Source: Spongiibacter marinus
GTDB taxonomy: Bacteria > Pseudomonadota > Gammaproteobacteria > Pseudomonadales > Spongiibacteraceae
Length of the DNA: 64,000 nucleotides
Assembly (NCBI RefSeq): GCF_016906995.1
Contig: NZ_JAFBBD010000001.1
Coordinates: forward strand, 62,001 to 126,000
Reading direction: 5' to 3'
The position numbers and the translations under genes are program-made. Numbering within the stretch: the first letter of the stretch is position 1; each line of letters begins with the position of its first letter. Shown one piece after another: positions 52,371-62,062 of the stretch. The notes under the pieces were generated by a model, which worked only from the letters and a program-made list of their open reading frames with translations, had not been told where the DNA came from and ran no database searches.

Positions 52371-54260
52371 ATGTTCCAGAAAATTCCCTCGCAGCCACCG
52401 TCAACGCCCTTACTCGATGGCATCGCCGACCCGGACGACCTGCGCGGCTTGGAAGAACAGCAACTCCGTCAGCTCGCTTACGAACTCCGCGAGTACCTGT
52501 TGTATTCGGTTGGTCAAACCGGCGGACATTTTGGCGCTGGCCTGGGCGTTGTCGAACTCACCATCGCGCTGCACTACATTTACAACACCCCTGAAGACCG
52601 CCTGGTCTGGGATGTCGGTCACCAGTGCTATCCGCATAAAATATTAACTGGCCGGCGCGAGCGCATGAATACCATGCGCAAAGCAGGTGGTTTGGCGGGC
52701 TTCCCCAAGCGCGAGGAAAGCCCCTTTGACACCTTCGGCGTTGGGCATTCCAGCACCAGTATTAGCGCCGCCCTGGGTATGGCCATTGCCGCCCGACAAC
52801 AGGGCATCGACCGGCGCACCGTTGCGGTCATTGGCGACGGCGCCATGACCGCGGGCATGGCCTTTGAGGCCATCACCCACGCCAGCCACACCGGTGCCAA
52901 CATGCTGGTGGTGCTGAACGACAACCAGATGTCGATTTCGAAAAACACAGGCGGGCTAAACACGTATTTTTCTAAGATCTGGGCATCGAAAACCTACAAC
53001 CAGATCCGCAGTGGCGGCAAATCCGTGTTGGAGAAATTCCCCGGCCCGGCAAAAGATATTGCTGCCCGCCTGGAAGAGTACATGAAGGGGATGGTCTCTC
53101 CTGCCACGCTATTTGAAGAGCTGGGCTTCAACTACATTGGCCCCATCGACGGTCACGACCTGGATGTACTCGTTCCCACTTTGCGCAACCTTCGCGAGCT
53201 CGACGGCCCGCAAATGCTGCATATCATGACAAAAAAGGGCAAGGGCTTTGCCCCGGCCGAGAAAGACCCGGTAGGCTTTCACGCTATTTCGAAAATTGAG
53301 GCCGACACCCCCGCCGCAAGCAAAAAACCGGCGACCCCTGTTAGCAAACCCAAATACCAGGATATTTTTGGTCAATGGCTGTGCGACCAAGCCGAGGCCT
53401 GCGACAAACTGGTGGGCATCACGCCGGCAATGTGCGAAGGCTCTGGAATGGTTGCCTTTTCAGAGCGCTATGCAGAGCGCTTTTACGATGTTGCGATCGC
53501 TGAGCAACACGCCGTTACGCTCGCTGCCGGTATGGCCTGTGACGGCTTGAAGCCGGTTGTCGCAATTTATTCAACGTTTCTCCAGCGCGCCTACGACCAA
53601 CTGATCCACGATGTTGCCCTGCAAAACCTCGATGTGACCTTCGGCATCGACCGAGCGGGCCTGGTCGGAGAGGATGGCCCCACCCACGCAGGTGCCTTTG
53701 ACCTCAGCTTCTTACGCTGCATTCCCAACATGGTCGTAATGGCGCCCGCCGACGAAAACGAAACCCGGCAAATGCTTCATACCGCCTATCACTACCCAGG
53801 GCCAGCGGCTGTGCGCTACCCCCGCGGCACTGGCCCAGGAGTTATACCAGCCACAGAGATGGCGGCCCTGGAGATCGGTAAAGGTCGAAAAATACGCGAA
53901 GGTGGCGAGGTCGCGATTCTGAGTTTTGGCACGCTTTTAACGGCTGCTCAGGAAGCGGGAGAAAAGCTCAATGCCACCGTTGCAGATATGCGCTTCGTTA
54001 AACCACTGGATACCGAGCTAATTGACCAGCTCGCTGCGACGCACTCGCTGATCGTCACCGTTGAGGAGAATGTGATCGCTGGTGGCGCAGGCAGTGCGGT
54101 AACTGAATATCTGCATCAGCACGGCGTGAACGTCGCAGTATTGCAGCTCGGCCTGCCCGACACCTTCGTCGATCACGGCAACCACCAGACCCTGCTCAGC
54201 CAGCTCGGCCTGGACGCCGAGGGCATCACCCAGAGCATTCAACAGCAACTGCAAGGCTGA
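52371..54260 (+). CDS. dxs: 1-deoxy-D-xylulose-5-phosphate synthase
   Basis: The 629-residue thiamin diphosphate enzyme starts at ATG 52371; a GTG at 52308 would give an atypical extension. It has [22 protein letters not shown], the diphosphate/Mg motif [13 protein letters not shown]...NDNQMSIS, and the pyrimidine domain [18 protein letters not shown] and [23 protein letters not shown]. It makes DXP for isoprenoids, thiamin and pyridoxal. A thiamin operon lies 4 kb further on, supplying its cofactor and sharing its product. Confidence 0.97.
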   Translation: MFQKIPSQPPSTPLLDGIADPDDLRGLEEQQLRQLAYELREYLLYSVGQTGGHFGAGLGVVELTIALHYIYNTPEDRLVWDVGHQCYPHKILTGRRERMNTMRKAGGLAGFPKREESPFDTFGVGHSSTSISAALGMAIAARQQGIDRRTVAVIGDGAMTAGMAFEAITHASHTGANMLVVLNDNQMSISKNTGGLNTYFSKIWASKTYNQIRSGGKSVLEKFPGPAKDIAARLEEYMKGMVSPATLFEELGFNYIGPIDGHDLDVLVPTLRNLRELDGPQMLHIMTKKGKGFAPAEKDPVGFHAISKIEADTPAASKKPATPVSKPKYQDIFGQWLCDQAEACDKLVGITPAMCEGSGMVAFSERYAERFYDVAIAEQHAVTLAAGMACDGLKPVVAIYSTFLQRAYDQLIHDVALQNLDVTFGIDRAGLVGEDGPTHAGAFDLSFLRCIPNMVVMAPADENETRQMLHTAYHYPGPAAVRYPRGTGPGVIPATEMAALEIGKGRKIREGGEVAILSFGTLLTAAQEAGEKLNATVADMRFVKPLDTELIDQLAATHSLIVTVEENVIAGGAGSAVTEYLHQHGVNVAVLQLGLPDTFVDHGNHQTLLSQLGLDAEGITQSIQQQLQG

Positions 54261-54261
54261 A

Positions 54262-55353
54262 CTAACGCGCGGCAACTTTCCGCATAGCGGGCGCCGCCGG
54301 CAAGGGCTCACCATCAATTGGCTCAGCAATAGCCAGACGCGCCTGCAATCGCTGGTATAGGCTGTCGAGGTGTTGCTCATAGGAGCGCAACGGCATAAAT
54401 GCGCTTGGCTGGTACGATTCGAAATCAGCGATCGCCCAGCGCTCAACCAAGCCCTGACTCTGTAAATACAGCAACGATCGCAAGTGGCTTCCGCGAATCA
54501 CCGAATTCGCTGGGCGCAAGCCGATTACCGGTTTGTGCATTGCCACCGCCTCGCTCACCATGCTCAAACTATCTTCCGTGCAAAAGACGCGCTCTGCTGC
54601 CCCCAAGTAGGCATCGGCATTCGGGCTACTTGCCCCCTGATACACAATGGATGACAAGCAGTTCTTCTCGTTGAGATAGCTGCCGAGGATCTCTCCCGCT
54701 TGTCGGCCGCTGCGGCGCGACGTGGTAAGCAGCCACTGAATGCCGTGGCGCGTGGCGACCGCCGCCATCGCCTGCCCCAGCTGATGCCAATCACTCTCCT
54801 GATAGCGCAGGCCGCTGCCATCGCCCCCCACCAGCATCGCCCACAGCGGACGCTCAGCTTGCTCTGACAACAGGCTACCTGCACGGGTATTTTGCTCGGC
54901 ATCGGTTTTGCAAAGTGCTACCCGGCTGGAAACATTGCACTGCTGCCAAGCGCTGCTAGCTGAAGCGGTGGGAAACGCGGTGACATTTGCCGAGACGGCG
55001 TTGGCGGGCAGGCTATAGCAATTTCCGATCACGACATTGCGACAGCGCCAATGCTGGCTCAGTGCAACATTCAGCGCCAACACATTGCCACCGAAGGACA
55101 CAACAATATCCGGCGCGATATCCGGCAATTCATCACAGCGGTATGCGATAGACACCAGCCGCTGCGCCCAGGGTTGATTCATCGCGGCCAGTAGTCGCAA
55201 TAGTCGGTTTAACAACTTAAGCTTGGGGCGCGCCCGCATGGCGCGAATCTGGGTGGCACCCCGGTGGCCCCGAGCAAGCAGCCGCGCTACGCCCTGGGCC
55301 TGCGAAAAATGTCCGGGCTTACCATCGTGAAGGACTAAAATGTGTTGCGACAT
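54262..55353 (-). CDS. ELM1/GtrOC1 family putative nucleotide-diphospho-sugar glycosyltransferase
   Basis: The 363-residue protein starts ILVLHDGKPGHFSQAQGVARLL, the hallmark of the ELM1 family (mitochondrial fission ELM1-like, DUF1022) with GT-B-like features: MLVGGDGSGLRYQESDWHQLG in the middle and FCTEDSLSMVSEAVAMHKPVIGLRP in the C-terminal half. Bacterial members are thought to modify surface glycans. It converges on dxs with one base between stops. An 8-bp hairpin (CTCTCTCT/AGAGAGAG, 55363-55388) lies in its 5' leader. Confidence 0.78.
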   Translation of the reverse strand: MSQHILVLHDGKPGHFSQAQGVARLLARGHRGATQIRAMRARPKLKLLNRLLRLLAAMNQPWAQRLVSIAYRCDELPDIAPDIVVSFGGNVLALNVALSQHWRCRNVVIGNCYSLPANAVSANVTAFPTASASSAWQQCNVSSRVALCKTDAEQNTRAGSLLSEQAERPLWAMLVGGDGSGLRYQESDWHQLGQAMAAVATRHGIQWLLTTSRRSGRQAGEILGSYLNEKNCLSSIVYQGASSPNADAYLGAAERVFCTEDSLSMVSEAVAMHKPVIGLRPANSVIRGSHLRSLLYLQSQGLVERWAIADFESYQPSAFMPLRSYEQHLDSLYQRLQARLAIAEPIDGEPLPAAPAMRKVAAR

Positions 55354-55471
55354 CCGCGCTGACTCTCTCTGTTTACGATGAGAGAGAGGCTATCGGCTGC
55401 CAATGACTGAGCGGCGACAATACACTTACGGTTTAGTGACAGCGCCGCAACTCAATGAGAGTGAACAAGGC

Positions 55472-56056
55472 CTAGAACAAGTGCCCCAGTTTGCCGGACT
55501 TTGTTGCCAGATACTTGGCATTGTGAGGGTTTTGCCCCGTTTGCAAGGGCAGGCGCTCAACCACGTCGACGCCCTGATCCGTCAGCGCATTGACCTTGCG
55601 AGGGTTGTTGGTCATCAAGCGCACTTTGCTGATACCGAGCTCTTCGCACATGACTTTTAACAAACTGTAGTCACGCATGTCTGCACCAAAGCCCAGGCGT
55701 TCGTTTGCCTCCACCGTATCGGCGCCTTCATCCTGAAGTTTGTAGGCGCGGATCTTATTCATCAGACCAATGCCGCGACCTTCTTGACGGAGATAGAAAA
55801 TGGCGCCGCGACCTTCCTCGGCAATTTTCTCCATCGCCGCCTGAAGCTGGGAGCCACAGTCACAGCGCATGCTGAACAGGGCATCACCCGTCAGACACTC
55901 TGAATGGATACGGGCGAGCACAGGCTGGCCGTCGCCGATATCACCGAGGCTTAATACAACGTGTTCTTTGCCGAGTTCGGCGTCCTCGAAACCATGAATA
56001 TCAAACACTCCCCAAGGGGTGGGAAGCTTGGAGGACTCAATAAAGCGGACCGCCAC
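55472..56056 (-). CDS. ribA: GTP cyclohydrolase II
   Basis: The 194-residue zinc enzyme opens GTP in the first step of riboflavin synthesis. The zinc cysteines lie in [21 protein letters not shown], with the catalytic REGRGIG and NPRKVNAL segments following. GTG 56056 is chosen as start because GGAG lies 6 bases upstream; ATG 56062 would sit directly on that site. No riboflavin gene is adjacent. The 5' side borders the MITE-like element. Confidence 0.95.
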   Translation of the reverse strand: MAVRFIESSKLPTPWGVFDIHGFEDAELGKEHVVLSLGDIGDGQPVLARIHSECLTGDALFSMRCDCGSQLQAAMEKIAEEGRGAIFYLRQEGRGIGLMNKIRAYKLQDEGADTVEANERLGFGADMRDYSLLKVMCEELGISKVRLMTNNPRKVNALTDQGVDVVERLPLQTGQNPHNAKYLATKSGKLGHLF

Positions 56057-56140
56057 AGGCATCTCCAAGAAAAAATCCGGTCGCGCATTTTAGCAGCGAC
56101 GCGCGCAGCAGGCGAGCCAGAATACGCAATTGGGGCAGCC

Positions 56141-56398
56141 AGGGCCTGTTAACACTAATTGAGTTACGCCTGTTGCGGCTAAAAATTCGCCAACCTAGGA
56201 ATGAGAAGAGAGGTTTGCTTATTCCAAATGAACGACGAATGGTGGATTTTTAGCCGCAACCCAGAGGGCTGGCGCCATTTTTGCCCCCAGCGTTGTTGTC
56301 GGTCGCTTGTTTGGGCCCACCAAACTTCGCTTCCTCCGCCTAGCTGGAGGCAAAAATGACCTCCAGCAGGTGCATCTCAATTAGTGTTAACAGGCCCT
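56141..56398. mobile_element. MITE-like element with 23-bp perfect terminal inverted repeats
   Basis: The left end AGGGCCTGTTAACACTAATT plus GAG (56141-56163) is repeated in exact inverted form at 56376-56398. The 258-base interior has no gene but has nested hairpins: 15-bp arms GTTGCGGCTAAAAAT (56172-56186) and its complement at 56246-56260, GGAATGAG/CTTATTCC inside that, and an 8-bp stem GCTGGAGG/CCTCCAGC (56343-56367). Size, terminal repeats and lack of coding capacity match a miniature inverted-repeat transposable element. No clear target-site duplication is seen. The right end forms the stop codon of the protease gene. Confidence 0.78.
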
Positions 56399-57029
56399 AG
56401 GGGGCACTTAAGGTCATAATACTGCCGCGTTCTTGAAGATCGACATGCTCTAGAAAGCTCATTCCCAGCAGTATTACATGGGGGTATTCACCATCCACCA
56501 CCACAGCGGGAATATGGTGGCGCTCTATGCCGCCTACCGCCAGTTTGTCCAGTTTCACCGCAAAGCCGCGGCTGACACCAGACGCGGTGGCAATACTAAC
56601 CACTGGCGCGTCGTCGTAGCGAATACCTAATTGGCGGGCATGGCGAGCGCTCATTGCTACTTTGGTGGCGCCGGTATCCACCACCGCCTCGGCGCTTCGA
56701 CCATTGATCTGCAGGCGCGTTCGATATTCACGATTACTGTTGCGCTGCAACACCACTTCCTGGCGTTTGCTCTCGGCATACAGTGTGCCAATACGTTTAT
56801 TGAGTGTGAGGCGGTGGGTTTTTCCTTGATAGCGCACCTGAGCAAATCGCGAATTCGCCGACAGCACTTTGGCCCCACCCGGGTGGCTGCTGCCGGTGCG
56901 CACTAATTGTTGCTGGCCATTGATCTCCAGCAGCACCGCGTTTTTAAATAGTCCGCGCACAATCAACTCGCTGGCGCTGGCTGTCGTAGCCGCCACCATT
57001 AAAACTGCAATTATCGCCAGCTGTTTCAT
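56397..57029 (-). CDS. Retropepsin-like aspartic protease, TIGR02281 family
   Basis: The 210-residue exported protein has a signal peptide (IIAVLMVAATTASAS, cleavage near residue 20), an N-terminal beta-rich part and a clan AA protease domain with VVDTGATKVAMS (Asp118-Thr-Gly) and the VILLGMSFLEHVDL segment. Such proteins act as periplasmic or membrane-linked single-domain aspartic proteases that dimerise. The stop codon TAG at 56397-56399 overlaps the MITE-like right repeat, so the natural C-terminus may have been altered by a few residues. Confidence 0.85.
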   Translation of the reverse strand: MKQLAIIAVLMVAATTASASELIVRGLFKNAVLLEINGQQQLVRTGSSHPGGAKVLSANSRFAQVRYQGKTHRLTLNKRIGTLYAESKRQEVVLQRNSNREYRTRLQINGRSAEAVVDTGATKVAMSARHARQLGIRYDDAPVVSIATASGVSRGFAVKLDKLAVGGIERHHIPAVVVDGEYPHVILLGMSFLEHVDLQERGSIMTLSAP

Positions 57030-57125
57030 ACGCGCGATCTCAAAAATGGCTCTGCCTGATTATTGTGTTTGGCTACGCGCATAGTAGCACCCACACAGCG
57101 CAGGTCGATACGTTATCTCCACAGC

Positions 57126-58043
57126 TTAGCCAGCACCCGGCAATCGCTGACGCCGAAGTAACTCAATAAACCAACGGTGCCCTGCATCGCCGTTCAGGCT
57201 TAGTGGCCACATCAGCCAGACGGGTATCGGCGGCACCGGCAATGGAAAGGGCAGAACCTGAATATCGTAGGCCGCAGCGTATCGCCTGGCGAGTTCGCGG
57301 GGCATAGACGCCAGGGCATCGGTTTGCTCAACCACCGACGGCATGGCCGCGAAGTGCTGAACATGAAGGTCGACCCGGCGCTCAAGCTTCTGCCCGCCCA
57401 GTGCCAATTCAAGCTGGCTGCGGTAACGGCTGCGCTGGCGCAGCAAAATGTGGCCCTCTGCAAAATACTGTTGCGCAGACAGGCTGCCAGCGATACGCGG
57501 GTGGGCACCGGCGGCAATCACTACCAGCTCTTGCTCACCCAATAGCGCCGAGCAGACTTTATCCGATTCAATCCGCACAAAGTCGATCACTGCATCGTAC
57601 TCCAGGCGAGACAAGGCTTTGGCCACATCTTGTTGATCCAGCACCTCGTTGCGCAAGCGCAGACCCGCTCCTGAACCCTGCAATGCGCGCAGCAGCGGCC
57701 CCAGCGCCGCCATTTCCATGTAGCCGTCAGCCAACAGGCTGAATTCCCGCTCGGCGGTGGCAGGTGAGAACACTTGCTCCACGCTAAGCGCTTCAGAAAT
57801 CAGTGCGAGGGCCTCGGCGACGGCCGCCTGAGCGGCAATCGCCCGTGGCGTTGGCCGCATCCCGCTGCGGGTGCGCACAAACAGCTCGTCTTTCATGGTC
57901 AGCCGCAAGCGCTGCAAGGCCGCACTGACAGCGGGCTGGCTCATGCCGAGTTGCTCGGCCACCCGAGACAAATTTTGTTCGCGCAGCAGGGCCTCAAACA
58001 CCGTGAGCAAATTAAGGTCGACCGAGCGTAAATTCAGCTTCAT
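57126..58043 (-). CDS. LysR family transcriptional regulator
   Basis: The 305-residue protein has the LysR winged helix (residues ~8-67, DLNLLTVFEALLREQNLSRVAEQLGMSQPAVSAALQRLR) and a two-lobed effector domain. The N-terminus RSVDLNLLTVFEALL is of the NodD/LinR/PnbR-like branch. It is divergent from the sterol-desaturase-family gene, 93 bases apart, in a very AT-rich gap that probably holds its binding site. It is the likely regulator of that gene; the effector is unknown. Confidence 0.92.
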   Translation of the reverse strand: MKLNLRSVDLNLLTVFEALLREQNLSRVAEQLGMSQPAVSAALQRLRLTMKDELFVRTRSGMRPTPRAIAAQAAVAEALALISEALSVEQVFSPATAEREFSLLADGYMEMAALGPLLRALQGSGAGLRLRNEVLDQQDVAKALSRLEYDAVIDFVRIESDKVCSALLGEQELVVIAAGAHPRIAGSLSAQQYFAEGHILLRQRSRYRSQLELALGGQKLERRVDLHVQHFAAMPSVVEQTDALASMPRELARRYAAAYDIQVLPFPLPVPPIPVWLMWPLSLNGDAGHRWFIELLRRQRLPGAG

Positions 58044-58136
58044 AAATATTAGATATATAAATTATCAAATTTACAAATACCTCAAATCCCGTAACCTGTC
58101 TACATCAGCCGCATATAACAGTAACAAGGAGCTGCC

Positions 58137-58997
58137 ATGACACTGCAACCTGCGCATTTCGTGACACTATTTATAATTGTTTTTGCCCTATGGGAATGGC
58201 TCAGTGGCCGCGCCCGCGCCGAGCGCAAAAGCAAGGAAGATTGGCAAATGGCGGGACTGAGTGCCGCCGGCATGGTGCTTATTCAACGGCCAGCACTGCT
58301 GTTTGGCATCGCTTGGATCGCTGGCCTCATCATCCCTCAGTATCAGGGCGGCCTAAGCTGGTTGGTAAGTGATTACTTCTGGCTAACACTTATCGGCTAC
58401 ATCGCCTTAGAGGAACTGTTCCACGGCCTTGGACACTGGTTTGCCCACGCCCGTCGGCCCAAATCGCGCTGGCTACAACGCCTGCAAGGCCTCTATAAGA
58501 TCGGCCATCGCCCGCACCATTTGTCGGGCGGTAACGACGGCAAGGGGCAATTAACGGTGACGCAGACCTTTGTCGAGCACTGGCTGTGGTGGTTCATCAT
58601 GCCCAATTACTGGTTCCAGTTTTTAGCTCTATACCTGGGGCTCACAGAGGTGTTTATTATCGGCACGCTGTTCAAAGGCCTGTGGGCGGCTCACAACCAC
58701 GTGAACTGGAACTATGACTTGTACTTCCTCAACCACCGCTGGGCTTGGGTGAGAAATAGCATGTATGCCCTTTGCCACATTTTCACCTTCCCGACACAGC
58801 ACCACCATCACCATGCCCGTGGCAAAAATTCAGGGAGCAACCTATGCAACCTGTTAGCGATCTACGATTGGTTGTTGTTCGGCACATTGGTGATCGAGCG
58901 CGAGAAGCCCAAAGTCTATGGCTGGCGCCAAACCCCCGAAGAGGAGCACAGCGCCTTATACCGCTACTTTTACACCGACCTTGCCAAGCTTCGCTAG
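58137..58997 (+). CDS. Sterol desaturase / fatty acid hydroxylase superfamily membrane enzyme
   Basis: The 286-residue protein has four or more hydrophobic helices and clustered histidines of the di-iron superfamily: ELFHGLGHWFAH (HxxxH pattern), IGHRPHHLSG, AHNHVNWN and TQHHHHHHARG-like C-terminal box. Substrates in this superfamily include sterols, fatty acids and carotenoids; none can be chosen here. It is divergent from the LysR gene and shares a CTAG stop with thiDE on the other strand. Confidence 0.85.
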   Translation: MTLQPAHFVTLFIIVFALWEWLSGRARAERKSKEDWQMAGLSAAGMVLIQRPALLFGIAWIAGLIIPQYQGGLSWLVSDYFWLTLIGYIALEELFHGLGHWFAHARRPKSRWLQRLQGLYKIGHRPHHLSGGNDGKGQLTVTQTFVEHWLWWFIMPNYWFQFLALYLGLTEVFIIGTLFKGLWAAHNHVNWNYDLYFLNHRWAWVRNSMYALCHIFTFPTQHHHHHARGKNSGSNLCNLLAIYDWLLFGTLVIEREKPKVYGWRQTPEEEHSALYRYFYTDLAKLR

Positions 58998-60460
58998 TGA
59001 AGCGCCAGTAATTCGGCGACCACCGCCTCAGGGTCATCCGCCTCGGTAATCGCGGTGATCATCGCACAGCTCCCAACGCCCGTCGCCAGCACGTCGGGGG
59101 CCCGGCGGCGGTCGATCCCGCCTATCGCAGTAAGGGTATAACTCGGCGACAGGATATCGACCCAACGCTTAAGCTGAGTCAGGCCCTGAGCCCCAAAGCG
59201 CATCACCTTGCTAGTCGTCGGGTAGACCGGGCCAATCGCGATATAACTGGGTGACAGCGCATGAGCACGAGCGATTTCATAGTAGCTGTGGGTGCTCACG
59301 CCCAAGCGCAAGCCAGCAGCGGCGATCGCGCCAATGTCGGCAATATCCAGGTCTTCCTGGCCCAGGTGTACGCCATAGGCCCCGGCGTCAATCGCCTGGC
59401 GCCAGTAATCATTAATAAACACCCGCGCGCTGTATTGTTGGCCCAGTGCAACAGCGCGCCGAATTTCCTCATCGAGATTGCTCTGCTCGGGGTTTTTAAT
59501 GCGCAACTGGATCGTTTTAACACCGGCACGCAGCAAGCGCCCCAGCCACTCAGTACTGTCCACCACCGGGTACAAACCCAGTTCGCCGCCACAATCGGGT
59601 AACGCCTGAATCGGCGCGGCGGGCAACTGCCGACTCAAACGTGGAAAGTCCTCCAGCCGCTGCGGCCAGCCCAGGTGTACAACCGGGCCGGGGCCACCAC
59701 CGAGCTGCACAGCCAAACGCAGTCCCTGACTGACATAGGCCTTAGCAATGACTAAGGCATCAGCCAGTTCATAGCCACGAGCGATCAGCGCCGCTATCGC
59801 CGACGATAGCGTACAGCCAGTGCCGTGGGTATTGAGTGTGTCGATATTTTCGCCACTCAGCCAGAAGCCACTCTCGCCATCGGTCCAATAGTCGTGACGA
59901 CAGCCATCATCGGTGCTCAGGTGCCCGCCAGTTAGCAGCACCGAACGGGCGCCTAACACCACGATATCCTGGGCGGCACGCTCTACATCAGCCGGGGAGT
60001 TAATCTCACGATTGAGCAGGGTTTCGGCTTCGCTGATATTTGGCGTCAGCAGGTCGGCGCGCGGCAAGATTTTTTCGATCAACGCTTCGCTGACACCATC
60101 CTCCATCAGCTGACCGCCACTGGTAGACACCATAACGGGGTCGCAAACCACAAAGCCGCGATAGTCAGCCAGGTACTTTGCCACCATCTCAACAACATCT
60201 TCGCCGCCGAGCATCCCCAGCTTTATCGCCGCCGCCTGCAGGTCACTGTCGAGCGCATTAATTTGCGCGGCAAGCGCCCGACGCGGCGTAATGGCCACAT
60301 GCCCAACCGTAAAACTATTTTGCGCTGTTAATGCCGTAACCACTGAACAGCCGTGCACGCCAAAATCGTGAAAGCTGGCCAAGTCCGCCTGAATACCGGC
60401 TCCGCCACCGGAATCTGAGCCGGCAATCGTCCATGCAATGGGCTTTGAATGACTCGCCAT
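58994..60460 (-). CDS. thiDE: Fused hydroxymethylpyrimidine(-phosphate) kinase / thiamin phosphate synthase
   Basis: The 488-residue protein joins ThiD (residues ~1-265; IAGSDSGGGAGIQADLASF, and GTGCTLSSAIAA near 220) to ThiE (residues ~290-488; ELGLYPVVDSTEWLGRLLRAGVKTIQLRIKN, YGVHLGQEDL, YIAIGPVYPTTSK). ThiD phosphorylates HMP twice and ThiE couples HMP-PP with thiazole phosphate. The fusion makes both steps one polypeptide. It is the last gene of the thi cluster, separated from thiG by a GST gene. Confidence 0.95.
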   Translation of the reverse strand: MASHSKPIAWTIAGSDSGGGAGIQADLASFHDFGVHGCSVVTALTAQNSFTVGHVAITPRRALAAQINALDSDLQAAAIKLGMLGGEDVVEMVAKYLADYRGFVVCDPVMVSTSGGQLMEDGVSEALIEKILPRADLLTPNISEAETLLNREINSPADVERAAQDIVVLGARSVLLTGGHLSTDDGCRHDYWTDGESGFWLSGENIDTLNTHGTGCTLSSAIAALIARGYELADALVIAKAYVSQGLRLAVQLGGGPGPVVHLGWPQRLEDFPRLSRQLPAAPIQALPDCGGELGLYPVVDSTEWLGRLLRAGVKTIQLRIKNPEQSNLDEEIRRAVALGQQYSARVFINDYWRQAIDAGAYGVHLGQEDLDIADIGAIAAAGLRLGVSTHSYYEIARAHALSPSYIAIGPVYPTTSKVMRFGAQGLTQLKRWVDILSPSYTLTAIGGIDRRRAPDVLATGVGSCAMITAITEADDPEAVVAELLALH

Positions 60461-60496
60461 AAGGCCTTTTTACCTCTGATTAACCGTGGGGTTTCC

Positions 60497-61132
60497 CTAC
60501 TCTGGACGAAATATGGCTTCGGCCTTGAGCCACATTGGTCGGTCGCGCAGGCGCAATAGATACGCCTGAATATTGGCGTAGGAGCCAAGCACATCGCCGC
60601 CCGCCGGCCCTGGAATCAACGGCGAATCGAGCATCATCAACGGAAAGGCGACCATAATATCGGCAGCGCTAAATTCACCGGCAATGTACTCCCTGTTCGC
60701 CAGCACCCCCTCCATATACCCGAGTACCGTCTCAAATTCGCCGTGCACAAAGCTATTGTAGGCGGGGTTATCCACGCCACTCATGCCGGCGATCATATTC
60801 ATCAGCACCGGCGTCATCAGCGTTGACTCAGCCGCATGAAGCCAGTGCAGATACTCAATATATTCCGGTGTCCCGGCGGCCGGCCGCAGGCGACCTTCGC
60901 CATACTTGTCGAGCAAATATTCCACAATGGCGCCGGATTCCGGGATCACCAAGCCATCATCTTCAATGACCGGCGCTTTCCCCATCGGGCTGACCTCCCA
61001 AAGCGACGGTGGCGAGCGAAATGTCTCCGGGTCGCGATCGTGCTTAACCAAGCGGTATTCAAGACCGAGCTCCTCCGCCAACCAGATAATCCGGTCGGAG
61101 CGAGAGAGACCAAGATGATGGATCGTTAACAT
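60497..61132 (-). CDS. Glutathione S-transferase family protein
   Basis: The 211-residue protein has an N-terminal thioredoxin-like domain (MLTIHHLGLSRSDRIIWLAEELGLEYRLV, with SPMGKAPVIEDDGLVIPESGAIVEYL containing the cis-Pro and Glu-Ser glutathione-binding residues) and an all-helical C-terminal domain. A Ser in SRSDR may be the activating residue. It is set between thiG and thiDE on the same strand with gaps of 100 and 36 bases, so it may be part of the thi transcript by read-through. A link to thiamin synthesis is not known for this family. Confidence 0.9.
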   Translation of the reverse strand: MLTIHHLGLSRSDRIIWLAEELGLEYRLVKHDRDPETFRSPPSLWEVSPMGKAPVIEDDGLVIPESGAIVEYLLDKYGEGRLRPAAGTPEYIEYLHWLHAAESTLMTPVLMNMIAGMSGVDNPAYNSFVHGEFETVLGYMEGVLANREYIAGEFSAADIMVAFPLMMLDSPLIPGPAGGDVLGSYANIQAYLLRLRDRPMWLKAEAIFRPE

Positions 61133-61232
61133 GAAGACTTCCTGTGCTGAAATGGGTTGGGGCGCGACACCCGCCTACCACTGATAATAGCAGTGCTTTG
61201 CTATCGGTACCGGCCTCGCGCCACGGCGATGA

Positions 61233-62030
61233 TTATTGGTGCCAAAACGGCATACCGAGCGTCGGTGTCGACGGTGAGGCGGTTTGCCGAGCTGGCATTG
61301 CACCCGCGCGATACGCTTTGCGGCCTGCAGAGAGTGCATCGCGAAACGCCTCGGCCATGGTGACCGGCTGACTGGCCTGGGCAACCGCGGTATTAAGCAG
61401 TATGCCGTCGTATCCGAGCTCCATTGCCTGTACGGCATGAGACGGTTTACCGATGCCTGCATCCACGATCAACGGCAGCGACGGCAAGCGCTCACGAATG
61501 GTTTGTAAGTTGTAGGGGTTCATTAACCCCCTACCCGTACCAATTGGAGAGCCCCAGGGCATCAGCACCTCACAGCCGGCATCGCGCAGACGCTGACAAA
61601 CAACCAGGTCGTCAGTGCAATACGGGAAGACCTTAAAGCCCATCTTGCTCAACTGCTGGGCCGCCTCGATGGTGGCGATTGGATCCGGCTGCAAATTGTA
61701 GTCGTCACCAACAACTTCCAACTTCAACCAGTCCGTCTCAAAAAGCTCGCGGCTCATTTGCGCGAGCGTCACCGCCTCTTTCACGGTGTGACAGCCGGCG
61801 GTGTTCGGCAACAGGGTTTTCCCAAGGCTTTTAATTTGCTGCCAAAATGCCTCGCCACCGCCTTGTTCAGGCGACTGACGGCGCAGACCGACGGTAATAA
61901 TTTCAGCGCCCGAGGCCAAAATAGCCTCGCACATCACCTGCGGTGACGGGTACAGCGCACTCCCTATCAACAGGCGACTGGTAAACGACTTACCGTAGAG
62001 GCTCCACGAGTCCCGCCGATCTACAGACAT
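61233..62030 (-). CDS. thiG: Thiazole synthase
   Basis: The 265-residue TIM-barrel enzyme assembles the thiazole ring from DXP, dehydroglycine and ThiS thiocarboxylate. Motifs: [29 protein letters not shown] (catalytic Lys), [16 protein letters not shown] and [29 protein letters not shown]. It follows thiS by 32 bases. Confidence 0.97.
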   Translation of the reverse strand: MSVDRRDSWSLYGKSFTSRLLIGSALYPSPQVMCEAILASGAEIITVGLRRQSPEQGGGEAFWQQIKSLGKTLLPNTAGCHTVKEAVTLAQMSRELFETDWLKLEVVGDDYNLQPDPIATIEAAQQLSKMGFKVFPYCTDDLVVCQRLRDAGCEVLMPWGSPIGTGRGLMNPYNLQTIRERLPSLPLIVDAGIGKPSHAVQAMELGYDGILLNTAVAQASQPVTMAEAFRDALSAGRKAYRAGAMPARQTASPSTPTLGMPFWHQ

Positions 62031-62062
62031 GCTTTATTCCTCAATTTTCGAGCACACGAGCG

